A stretch of DNA of 64,000 nt from QHXW01 sp035297145 (GTDB lineage: Bacteria > Acidobacteriota > Terriglobia > Bryobacterales > Bryobacteraceae), in assembly GCA_035297145.1 (NCBI GenBank), contig DATGZN010000054.1, positions 182,734 through 246,733 on the forward strand. Reading direction: 5' to 3'. Within the stretch, counting starts at the first letter, position 1, and each line of letters starts with the position of its first letter. Shown piece after piece: positions 28,607 through 36,563 of this stretch. The notes beneath the pieces were generated by a model. It saw only the letters and a program-made list of their open reading frames with translations, did not search any database and was not told the DNA's origin. Made by a program: the position numbers and the translations under genes.

Positions 28607-31045
28607 TCAATTCCTCAACGGCTTGCCGGTTTTGAGCGTGTGCGCAATCCGCTCTTGCGTCTTCTTCTCTCCGCACAGCGAAAGAAACGCCTCGCGCTCG
28701 AGATCCAGCAGATATTGTTCGCTTACCAGCGTGCCCGGCGTAATGGGACCGCCGCACAAAACGTTGGCCACCCAATTGGCCACTTTCACGTCGTGATCGC
28801 TGATGTATTCACCCTCGCGCATCATATGCACGCCCATTTTGAGCGAGGCCAAAACATTCTGGCCCGGCGCCGGGATATCATCGCGCGGCACCGGCGCGGC
28901 GTAACCAGCCAGGGCCTTGGTAAGCGCCGACTCTCTGGCGTCGCTCACCAGCCGTTCGCGGTTCATTGTGATGCGATCGCCCGGCGACAAAAACCCCAGC
29001 CGGCGCGCCTCAGCCGCGGACGTCGAAACCTTGGCCATCGCGACCGTTTCGAACGCCCGGCGCAAAGCCTCCATGAGTTCGACTGACTCTGCTCGTGCGT
29101 TGCCATGTATGGCCGCGGCCGCGTCCACTGCACGCAGAGTCATTTCTTTGCAGCCGCCGCCTCCCGGCACGAGACCAACACCAGTTTCGACCAGGCCAAT
29201 GTAAAGCTCCGCGTACGCCTCGCGTTTGGAGGCGTGCAGCGCCATCTCCGCCCCGCCGCCGAGGCACATGCCGAACGGCGCCACCACTACGGGCCGCGGG
29301 CAGAACTTGATGGCGGCATTCATGCGCTGGAAGCCCTGAATCGCGTGGTCGATTTCCTCCCATTCGCCTTCTTGGATGCCCAGCAAAAGTTGCATCAGGT
29401 TCGCGCCAACCGAGAAATTGTCCGCGTCGCCGCTGATGACGAATGCCTCGAAGTTTCTTACCGCCTCGCCGTCGGGCCGCAACGCATCCGTCACTAGGCG
29501 TACGATGTCTTCCCCGATGGCGTTCTTCTTCGAATGAAGCTCCAGGCACGCGACGCTGTCGCCGAGATCGACCAGCGAAACGCCCGGATTCTGCCGGACC
29601 ACGCCGTGCGACGCCCGGAAGTTGGCCACACGCGCGATGCCCTCCGGTTCTGTAACCCGCTTGTACTTGCCGGTTGAAAGATCGAAGCACTCGCGGCCGT
29701 GGTTCTCGTACCAATTCGACGCGTCCATGCCCAGCAGGCGATCGGCATTCGCGCTCACCGGCTCACCCGCCGCACGCATGCGCGCGACTGTCTGCGGCAC
29801 ACCCGCGGCATCCCAAAGCTGGAACGGCCCCATCTCCCAATTGAAGCCCGCCCGCATGGCGCGATCGATGCTCGCCACATCGTCGGCAATTTCCGGCAGG
29901 CAATCGGCCGCGTAATTCCATAGCCCGCTCAACAGGCGCCAGTGGAAGCGCGCAGCTTTGTCCTTCGTGGCATCTCCGGCAAGCAATTGCGCCAGCCGCT
30001 CCGGCAGTCGCTCGGCATTCGCCGCCATTTCGAGCGACGCGAACCTCGGCCGTGCCGCGGGCTTGTACTCCACCGTCTTCCAGTCGAGCACCAGGCGGAC
30101 GTCGTTCCCTTCGGCGTCTTTCTCCTTTTTGTAGAAGCCCTGCTTGGTTTTGTCGCCCAGCCATCGCCGCTCCAGCATGGTTTCGACAAAGGGGGGCATC
30201 CTCAGCCGCTCGCCGGAATTCGAAAGTGGAAAATTCTGCGCCACGTTCACCAGCACATCCAATCCCACCAGATCCGCCAGGCGGAAAGTGCCGGTGCGCG
30301 GCCAGCCGATGGCACTGCCGGTCAGCGCATCTACTTCTTCGATGGTGAGGTCTTCCGCCTGCATCAACCGCACGGCCTCCAGCATGATGAACACACCGAT
30401 ACGGTTGGCGATGAAATTGGGGGTGTCGCGCGCGAAGACCACTTCTTTGCCCAACTGCTGATCGGCGAAGTGCGCAATGGCGGCCAGCGCACCGGGATCG
30501 GTTTTCGATGTGGCGATAATTTCCACGAGGCGCATGTATCGTGGCGGGTTGAAAAAGTGGGTTCCAAACCACCGGTGGCGAAAGCGCTCCGGCAGTTTCG
30601 CGGCAATCGAGCCCACCGGCAAACCGCTGGTGTTGGTGGTGAGGATGACGTCGTGCTTCAAGTGCGGCGTGACCTTCTCGAGAAGCGCCTGCTTGATTTC
30701 CAGATTCTCGCTCACCGCTTCGATGACCCAGTCGCAGTCACTGAGCAGCTTGAGATCGTCTTCGAAATTGCCGGTGGTGATCCGCGCGGCCAGCGCGATA
30801 TCGTAGAACGCCGCGGGCTTCGCCTTGCGAAGTGCCTCGAGCGCCTGCACCGCGATCGCACTTCGCGGCCCTTCCTTCGCTGGAATATCCAGCAGCACCA
30901 CGGGCAGCCCGGCATTCGCCAGATGCGCTGCTATGCGCGACCCCATGGTTCCCGCCCCCAGTACGGCCGCCTTTCGGATGAGAATCGAGCGCATGCGTTG
31001 GAGAGAACGCGCTGTTGGCTGTTCCAAGACACCACCTGCGATCAT
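28607..31045 (-). CDS. fadN: 3-hydroxyacyl-CoA dehydrogenase/enoyl-CoA hydratase, FadN-type
   Basis: The 812-residue bifunctional enzyme hydrates enoyl-CoA and oxidises 3-hydroxyacyl-CoA. The NAD-binding dehydrogenase comes first (AAVLGAGTMGSRIAAHLANAG, ~residue 22; HFFNPPRYMRLVEII), and the crotonase-fold hydratase is C-terminal (PFGMCLGGGAEMALHASK, ETGVGLVPGGGGCKE). This is the reverse of E. coli FadB and matches Bacillus FadN. The ATG at 31045 has AGGAG nine bases upstream and overlaps the stop of the TetR gene as ATGA, so translation is coupled. Confidence 0.92.
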   Translation of the reverse strand: MIAGGVLEQPTARSLQRMRSILIRKAAVLGAGTMGSRIAAHLANAGLPVVLLDIPAKEGPRSAIAVQALEALRKAKPAAFYDIALAARITTGNFEDDLKLLSDCDWVIEAVSENLEIKQALLEKVTPHLKHDVILTTNTSGLPVGSIAAKLPERFRHRWFGTHFFNPPRYMRLVEIIATSKTDPGALAAIAHFADQQLGKEVVFARDTPNFIANRIGVFIMLEAVRLMQAEDLTIEEVDALTGSAIGWPRTGTFRLADLVGLDVLVNVAQNFPLSNSGERLRMPPFVETMLERRWLGDKTKQGFYKKEKDAEGNDVRLVLDWKTVEYKPAARPRFASLEMAANAERLPERLAQLLAGDATKDKAARFHWRLLSGLWNYAADCLPEIADDVASIDRAMRAGFNWEMGPFQLWDAAGVPQTVARMRAAGEPVSANADRLLGMDASNWYENHGRECFDLSTGKYKRVTEPEGIARVANFRASHGVVRQNPGVSLVDLGDSVACLELHSKKNAIGEDIVRLVTDALRPDGEAVRNFEAFVISGDADNFSVGANLMQLLLGIQEGEWEEIDHAIQGFQRMNAAIKFCPRPVVVAPFGMCLGGGAEMALHASKREAYAELYIGLVETGVGLVPGGGGCKEMTLRAVDAAAAIHGNARAESVELMEALRRAFETVAMAKVSTSAAEARRLGFLSPGDRITMNRERLVSDARESALTKALAGYAAPVPRDDIPAPGQNVLASLKMGVHMMREGEYISDHDVKVANWVANVLCGGPITPGTLVSEQYLLDLEREAFLSLCGEKKTQERIAHTLKTGKPLRN

Positions 31046-31740
31046 GACATGACTCCTGACTCGAGTTGTGACGCTTTGCGCGCTCCATTCGGCTGTAACA
31101 CGGGCCGCTTTCTCCGCGCGGCTAATCCATGGGTCAGCATTCTGGCAAACTGCGCCGCGATTTGTTCCGGCGTGAGCGGCCCTTCCGGCTTGTACCACAT
31201 GCAGATCCAGTTGACGGCCCCCGCCGTCGAGAAAGCGGCCATCCTGGGATCGCATGGTGTGATGGAACCATCGGCGATGCCTTCTCGAATAAACGTGCGC
31301 AGCCGCCAGTCGATGTTCCTTTTACAGCCGCGCACCTCGGCGCGCGCCTTCGGCGACAAGTCGGTTTCATCCAATCGCATCACGCAGCGCCCGAAGTTGA
31401 CGGTCATCAGATTGGCATATTCGCCGACGAATGCCTCAACTTTCTCAAGGCCCGATCCCTTCTGGGCAGCGATTTGGCTGAGCTTGTCCAAAATGAGTCC
31501 TGTCCCCCATCGATAGCACTCGAGCAAAATCTCTTCCTTGTTGCTGAAGTAGTGATAAAGCGCCGGCTTGGTGATGTTCAACCGGTCCGCCACGTCGTTC
31601 ATCAACGTTCGCCCATAGCCTTTTTCCAAAAATAGCTGCGCGGCTGTCTGCAAAATCGCTTCCCGCTTGGTGGCGGGGTCGCGGCGACGGCTCGCAAATG
31701 CTTTCCGGTGGGGCTGCGCCCCGGTAACGTTTTTTGGCAT
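31042..31740 (-). CDS. TetR-family repressor of the fatty-acid degradation genes
   Basis: The 232-residue protein has a TetR helix-turn-helix at ~residues 36–60 (RTLMNDVADRLNITKPALYHYFSNKEEI) and a ligand domain typical of acyl-CoA-responsive FadR/PsrA-like regulators. The ATG at 31740 is preferred over a 78-codon upstream extension that would run through the promoter region and into the acyl-CoA synthetase gene. It is the first gene of the fadN–fadA–fadE operon (4-base overlap) and is divergent from the acyl-CoA synthetase. A palindromic operator lies between the two starts, so auto- and cross-regulation by long-chain acyl-CoA is inferred. Confidence 0.85.
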   Translation of the reverse strand: MPKNVTGAQPHRKAFASRRRDPATKREAILQTAAQLFLEKGYGRTLMNDVADRLNITKPALYHYFSNKEEILLECYRWGTGLILDKLSQIAAQKGSGLEKVEAFVGEYANLMTVNFGRCVMRLDETDLSPKARAEVRGCKRNIDWRLRTFIREGIADGSITPCDPRMAAFSTAGAVNWICMWYKPEGPLTPEQIAAQFARMLTHGLAARRKRPVLQPNGARKASQLESGVMS

Positions 31741-31762
31741 CTCTGGAATGGCACGCGCCCGA

Positions 31763-31804
31763 TTGACACCTGGCCGCGTTGATGATATCTTACCCACGGG
31801 TAAG
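31763..31804 (+). promoter_or_regulatory. Promoter and palindromic operator between the TetR gene and acyl-CoA synthetase
   Basis: TTGACA (31763–31768), a 17-base spacer and TATCTT (31786–31791) form a good promoter for the acyl-CoA synthetase. Overlapping the -10 box and the start point is CTTACCC-AC-GGGTAAG (31789–31804), with perfect 7-base arms. Location and form fit the operator of the adjacent TetR repressor. Confidence 0.7.
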
Positions 31805-31831
31805 TTAAAAAGCAACAAGAAGAGGCGTTGC

Positions 31832-33529
31832 ATGCTGGATGACGAGTTGCCCCTCCAGTGCATGTACCGCTGGGAACGTGAGCGCGCGGAGCGCATTTTC
31901 CTCACACAACCGTTCGGCGGCGGTAACGTGCGCGATTGGACCTGGAGCCAGGCGGCCGATGAAGTACGCCGCATGGCCGCCTACCTGAAGTCGCAGGGAT
32001 GGGAGCCGGGCGCGCGTGTGGCGATCCTGTCCCGAAATTGCGCTTGGTGGATTCTGGCCGATCTGGCCATCTGGATGGCCGGATACGTCACCGTGCCGGT
32101 CTACCCCTCGCTCAAACCTCAGTCGGTACGCCAGATTCTAGAGCACAGCGGCGCCCGAGGCTGCTTCATCGGGCCGACCGACGAGAAGGAATCCGCCAGC
32201 TCCGGTGTTCCCACGGGCGTGCTTTCGATCCGTTTCCCTAACGTGCCGGCTAACGGCGGCGTTAGCTGGCGGGCAGTGATCGAGGCCACCCCGCCCATCG
32301 ACGACAGCCCCACGCGCCCGGCGGAGGACCTCTCGACGATCATCTACACCTCCGGTACCACTGGCACGCCCAAGGGCGTCATGCACAGCTTCGCCGCGTT
32401 TTGCTTCGACGCCAGGCGCTTGGCTGATCTGCTCGGTGCCACCGGTGATCAGCGTGCGCTGTCTTACCTGCCATTGGCGCACATCGTCGAGCGCGCCGGT
32501 CTTGAGATGCCCGCCATCCAGCTTGGCTCGCGGCTCTTCTTCACGGAAGGGATCGAAACCTTCCTCGCCGACCTTCACCGCGCGCGCCCAACCCTTTTCC
32601 TCTCCGTACCGCGGCTGCTGTTGAAATTTCAACAGGGCGTTTTTGAAAAAGTTCCCAAGGAGAAACTGGACAAGCTGCTGCGCCTCCCCATCATCGACCG
32701 CTATACCAAGCGCCGCATCCTCCGCCAGCTCGGTCTCAACACCGTGATCCACGCTGCCTGCGGCGCTGCGCCACTGCCCACCGAAATTCTGCTCTGGTAC
32801 CGCAATCTCGGTCTGGATCTCGCGGAAGGCTACGGCATGACCGAGACCCTGATCACTCACCTTCCCCGGCCTGGCCATATGCGCCCTGGCTACGTGGGCG
32901 CCGCACTCGAAGGCGTCGAAGTGAAACTCGGCGTCAACAACGAGCTGCTTGTGAAGAGCCCCATGAACATGCTCGGCTACTACAACGATCCCCAAGGCAC
33001 GCGCGACGCCTTCACGTCCGACGGTTTCTTCCGCACCGGCGACGTGGTGCAACTCGATTCGGACGGCCAGGTTAAAATCATCGGCCGCCTGAAGGAGCAG
33101 TTCAAAACCAGCAAGGGCAAATTTGTCGTGCCTGCTCCCATCGAGAGCAAGCTGATGTCTCATCCGGATGTCGAGGCCTGCTGCCTCATGGGTTCCGGTC
33201 ATGCGAGCCCGTTCGCCATCGTTTTGCTCTCCCCGGAAGCGCGCCGGCGATGCACAACGCCGGACGCGTGGAAAACCGTCGAACAGTCTTTGCGGTCTCA
33301 GCTCGAGCAGGTCAACTCGCAGCTCGATCCCCACGAGCGGGTCCAGTTCATCGCCATCGCCGACGGTCCCTGGTCCGTCAGCAACGGGTTGATGACTCCC
33401 ACGCTCAAAATCAAGCGCACCCTGCTCGAAAACCACTACCAGACTCTCGTGGATAATTGGGAAAGAACAAATTGTCCGGTCGTGTGGGAATCGGTGCCCA
33501 GCGCGGGCGCTGCGCATTCGACGAACTAA
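31832..33529 (+). CDS. fadD: Long-chain acyl-CoA synthetase
   Basis: The 565-residue AMP-forming ligase activates fatty acids to acyl-CoA. It contains the P-loop IIYTSGTTGTPKGV (~residue 170), the AEGYGMTETLITH adenylate motif and a C-terminal GRLKEQFKTSKGKFVVP segment with the conserved Lys, as in eukaryote-like long-chain synthetases (LCFA-ligase type). The ATG at 31832 has AGAGG eight bases upstream; the frame extends further but would run through the promoter. It is divergent from the TetR–fad operon and probably co-regulated with it. leuA follows 36 bases later. The symbol is given by function. Confidence 0.9.
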   Translation: MLDDELPLQCMYRWERERAERIFLTQPFGGGNVRDWTWSQAADEVRRMAAYLKSQGWEPGARVAILSRNCAWWILADLAIWMAGYVTVPVYPSLKPQSVRQILEHSGARGCFIGPTDEKESASSGVPTGVLSIRFPNVPANGGVSWRAVIEATPPIDDSPTRPAEDLSTIIYTSGTTGTPKGVMHSFAAFCFDARRLADLLGATGDQRALSYLPLAHIVERAGLEMPAIQLGSRLFFTEGIETFLADLHRARPTLFLSVPRLLLKFQQGVFEKVPKEKLDKLLRLPIIDRYTKRRILRQLGLNTVIHAACGAAPLPTEILLWYRNLGLDLAEGYGMTETLITHLPRPGHMRPGYVGAALEGVEVKLGVNNELLVKSPMNMLGYYNDPQGTRDAFTSDGFFRTGDVVQLDSDGQVKIIGRLKEQFKTSKGKFVVPAPIESKLMSHPDVEACCLMGSGHASPFAIVLLSPEARRRCTTPDAWKTVEQSLRSQLEQVNSQLDPHERVQFIAIADGPWSVSNGLMTPTLKIKRTLLENHYQTLVDNWERTNCPVVWESVPSAGAAHSTN

Positions 33530-33565
33530 CGCCACGCCGATCCACCCGCGAAGGAGTCTGGTGCC

Positions 33566-35110
33566 ATGTCCGACAGAGTCGCTGTATTCGATACCACGCT
33601 GAGAGACGGCGAACAGGCCGCCGGCACCCGCCTCGGTAGCCGTGAGAAACTCATGATCGCCCGGCAACTGGCGCAGTTGAAGGTCGACGTGATCGAGGCC
33701 GGCTATCCCGCGTCTTCGCCCGAAGATTTCGAGGCCGTGCAACTCATCTCGCAAGAAATTCACGGCCCCGCCATCTGCGCACTTTCGCGCGCTGTTCCCG
33801 ACGACATCAAGGCCTGCGGCAAAGCATTGGCCAAGGCCAAGCGCCCGCGCATTCACACAGGCATCGGAGCCTCCGACATTCACATCAGCGGAAAATTTCA
33901 GGACGAACGCTACGGCAAAACGCTCGCCGAGAGGAAGCGCAAGATCCTCGAAATGGCGATCGATGCCGTGAAACTCGCGCGCCAGTTCGCCGACGATGTC
34001 GAGTTCTACGCCGAAGACGCCGGCCGCGCCGATCCGCCTTATCTGTTTGAAATGGTCGAGGCCGCCATCGATGCCGGCGCGACCGTCGTAAACATTCCCG
34101 ATACCACCGGTTACACGGTGCCCGAGCAGTATGGTTGCCTGATCCGGTCACTCCGCGAGAAAGTCCCCAACATCGCGCGCGCGACCATTAGCGTCCACTG
34201 CCATGATGATCTCGGAATGGCCGTCGCCAACTCACTCGCCGGCATTCTGAGCGGCGCACGCCAGGTGGAGGGAACGATTAACGGCATCGGCGAGCGTGCC
34301 GGCAATGCGGCCCTCGAAGAAGTCATCATGGCCCTACGCACGCGCGGCGATTATTTCGGCCTGCATACCGACATCGACACCCGCGAGTTATACCGCACCA
34401 GCCGCCTGGTTTCCGATCTTCTCGGCATCGCGGTTCCACCGAACAAGGCTGTCGTTGGCGCCAATGCTTTCTCGCACAGTTCAGGAATCCACGTCGATGG
34501 ATTCCTCAAAGAGCGCGAAACGTACGAGATCATGCGCCCTGAGCATGTCGGCATCGGCGAAAGCCGCGTCGTACTGACCGCGCGTACCGGCCGTCACGGC
34601 CTTCGCGATCGCTTGAAGAAACTTGGCTATACGCTCTCGCCGCCAGAGTTGAACCAGGCCTACCAGCGGTTCCTCGCCGTTGCGGACAAGAAGCAGGAAG
34701 TGTTTGACGAGGATCTCATCGCCATCCTGCATGATGAGATTCATCCGCTACCCGAAATCTACCAGCTCGAATATTTGCAGATCTACAGCGGCACATCCGC
34801 CATCCCTACGGCCACCGTGCGGCTCCGCGTCCAAGACGAAACCCGCGAGGGCGCCGCCATTGGCGACGGCCCCGTTGACGCCACATGCAAGGCGATCGCC
34901 GCGGTGACGCGGACCTCGGCCAAGCTCCAGCGATACGAAATCCGCGCCGTCACCAGTGGCACCGAAGCGCTTGGCGAAGTGACCGTGCAGCTCGAGGAGG
35001 CCGGACGCAAAGTGGTGGGCCGCGGCGCCTCCACAGACGTGATCGAAGCCAGCGCCCGCGCCTTCATCGACGGTCTCAACAAACTGGCAAATCTGGGATC
35101 GAAACAGTAA
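33566..35110 (+). CDS. leuA: 2-isopropylmalate synthase
   Basis: The 514-residue enzyme condenses acetyl-CoA with 2-oxoisovalerate, committing carbon to leucine. Signatures: FDTTLRDGEQAAGT at residues ~8–21, the metal-binding ISVHCHDDLGMAVANS, GTINGIGERAGNAALEEV and HSSGIHVDGFLK. The C-terminal ~120 residues form the LeuA dimer/allosteric domain (leucine feedback). The length is standard. AGGAG lies upstream of the ATG. No other leu genes are present, so it stands alone behind fadD; co-transcription is possible given the 36-base gap. Confidence 0.92.
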   Translation: MSDRVAVFDTTLRDGEQAAGTRLGSREKLMIARQLAQLKVDVIEAGYPASSPEDFEAVQLISQEIHGPAICALSRAVPDDIKACGKALAKAKRPRIHTGIGASDIHISGKFQDERYGKTLAERKRKILEMAIDAVKLARQFADDVEFYAEDAGRADPPYLFEMVEAAIDAGATVVNIPDTTGYTVPEQYGCLIRSLREKVPNIARATISVHCHDDLGMAVANSLAGILSGARQVEGTINGIGERAGNAALEEVIMALRTRGDYFGLHTDIDTRELYRTSRLVSDLLGIAVPPNKAVVGANAFSHSSGIHVDGFLKERETYEIMRPEHVGIGESRVVLTARTGRHGLRDRLKKLGYTLSPPELNQAYQRFLAVADKKQEVFDEDLIAILHDEIHPLPEIYQLEYLQIYSGTSAIPTATVRLRVQDETREGAAIGDGPVDATCKAIAAVTRTSAKLQRYEIRAVTSGTEALGEVTVQLEEAGRKVVGRGASTDVIEASARAFIDGLNKLANLGSKQ

Positions 35111-35253
35111 GGGTGACGAGAACGTTAGTATCGACCGAGGTCATGGCGCCGGATCACTTCGCGGCTGATCGCTGCACGCATCTGCGCCAGCCAACCATCC
35201 GCTGTTTCGCCACGATCAGTCTCCTCGCTGTACGTCCTCATGCCCACATGTAG

Positions 35254-35274
35254 GGGCGAGGCATGTCCTCGCCC
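35254..35274. repeat. Single REP-like palindrome
   Basis: GGGCGAGG (35254–35261) pairs with CCTCGCCC (35267–35274) around CATGT, and TAGG precedes it. It is the fifth copy of the TAGGGG-flanked palindrome family in the window and lies between the convergent 3' ends of leuA and the secreted protein gene. Confidence 0.65.
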
Positions 35275-35303
35275 AAGCCTGCCCGTACAAACTGACGCGC
35301 CCG

Positions 35304-36011
35304 CTAATCCTTCGTCACGCTCAACCCCGTCACCGTGACCTCCGTGTTATGCGCGAACCGGAGCCCATAGACACCGTCCGTTGACACAAGCTTTCCAGGC
35401 GCCACTACCGCCGGCTTGTCGTAACCCGCAACCACGGTACCGTTGATCGCGCATTCCACGCGGTCCCCTTTCACTGAAAGGGCGATCTCCTGCGTCACGG
35501 GCTCTCCCGGCCCCGCGGCCTTATGCACCGAGGCATTTTCTTCACCTCGCCTGCCATTCATCTGAAACGGCTCGGGACCGAATCCGCGCACAATGAAATT
35601 GCCACTGCCGTACGCCGCGCAGTAGAGGTAGCTTTGTTTGTCCGTTCCCAGTCCGTTGCCCGCGATGACCACGCCATACGGGTGCGGATGATTGTTCAAG
35701 TTCATGTATTTCGATTCCTGGAAAGTCGCCTTCACCGTATAGTTCCCGGTCGCTTTGTTCGCCGGATTCCAGTAGGTCACCGCGGGACCCGTCGTCACGT
35801 GCATGGCGTTCCCCTCCTGTGCGAACTTTGCATCGTTCACCGTCTGTCCCGCCTTCTCCGCATTCGCGTCGACCTTGCCCGTCCAGCCCGCGACGGAAAT
35901 GCCGCCGCCAGCAATGGCGCGGGAGGCGTCCGATTGACTCCACCCCGGAGCCGTACCAATCAGCATCAGGGCCGCAACCACCGCGGCATGGGACCTATCG
36001 AAAAATCGCAT
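35304..36011 (-). CDS. Secreted concanavalin-like-fold hypothetical protein
   Basis: The 235-residue product starts at the ATG at 36011 (AAAGGA eight bases upstream) with a signal peptide ending near APGWSQ. The mature protein has beta-rich blocks (GNYTVKATFQESKYMN, GVVIAGNGLGTDKQSYLYC, EPVTQEIALSVKGDRVEC) of the kind seen in DUF1080/LamG-type jelly-roll domains that bind carbohydrates. No catalytic residues can be named. It is divergent from the SnoaL-like gene. Confidence 0.65.
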   Translation of the reverse strand: MRFFDRSHAAVVAALMLIGTAPGWSQSDASRAIAGGGISVAGWTGKVDANAEKAGQTVNDAKFAQEGNAMHVTTGPAVTYWNPANKATGNYTVKATFQESKYMNLNNHPHPYGVVIAGNGLGTDKQSYLYCAAYGSGNFIVRGFGPEPFQMNGRRGEENASVHKAAGPGEPVTQEIALSVKGDRVECAINGTVVAGYDKPAVVAPGKLVSTDGVYGLRFAHNTEVTVTGLSVTKD

Positions 36012-36116
36012 GGCGTGTCCTTTCATCGAACCGAAGTTCATCAAACCGATGTGAGCAAGACTCGATTATATCCAGCCTGAGCCGCAAGACTTTGTGGGAA
36101 AACGTACGTCACCTCT

Positions 36117-36146
36117 TTGTAACACTGCTGCTTTTGGTTCTATGTT
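36117..36146 (+). promoter_or_regulatory. Probable promoter of the SnoaL-like gene
   Basis: TTGTAA (36117–36122) and TATGTT (36141–36146) are 18 bases apart and lie about 45 bases before the GTG start. It is the best sigma-70-like match in this gap. Confidence 0.4.
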
Positions 36147-36189
36147 AGCGTCGTAAAGACGTTCGAAAATCTAAACAGGAGATCGCTCA

Positions 36190-36555
36190 GTGACTACACA
36201 GGAAGTCGCCGACAAGCTCGTCAAATTCTGCTCCGCAGGCAAGTTCGAGGAGGCGATGGAAGCCCTCTACTCGCCCGATATCGTCAGCATGGAAGCCGGT
36301 GCACCCCCGGGACAGTCCCGCGAATCGAAGGGCATTGCGGCCGTAAAGGCCAAGGGGAAATGGTGGGTCGACAACCACGAAGTGCACTCGTCCACGGTCG
36401 AAGGTCCTCTGGTCACAGGCTCACACTTCGCCGTGACCTTCAAACTTGACATCACCTTCAAACCGCAAAGCAAACGCTTCAAGATGGAAGAAGTTGCCGT
36501 TTACAAAGTCGTCGACGGCAAGATTGTCTACGAAGAATTCTTTTACAACATGTAA
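36190..36555 (+). CDS. SnoaL/NTF2-like small protein
   Basis: The 121-residue protein begins at a GTG with AGGAG nine bases upstream. The sequence (TTQEVADKLVKFCSAGKFEEA, ALYSPDIVSMEAG, then a beta-meander ending KVVDGKIVYEEFFYNM) is a typical SnoaL-like cone fold. Members bind or isomerise small ligands; which one here is unknown. It is eight bases upstream of the ADOP permease gene and probably shares its transcript. Confidence 0.75.
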   Translation: MTTQEVADKLVKFCSAGKFEEAMEALYSPDIVSMEAGAPPGQSRESKGIAAVKAKGKWWVDNHEVHSSTVEGPLVTGSHFAVTFKLDITFKPQSKRFKMEEVAVYKVVDGKIVYEEFFYNM

Positions 36556-36563
36556 GGCATTGA

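Noticed and set aside
29942..31516. 524-codon plus-strand frame opposite fadN and the TetR gene
   Set aside because: Antisense shadow; it spans two real genes and their overlap.
32138..33883. 581-codon minus-strand frame opposite the acyl-CoA synthetase
   Set aside because: Antisense shadow with no domain; it runs across a gene boundary.
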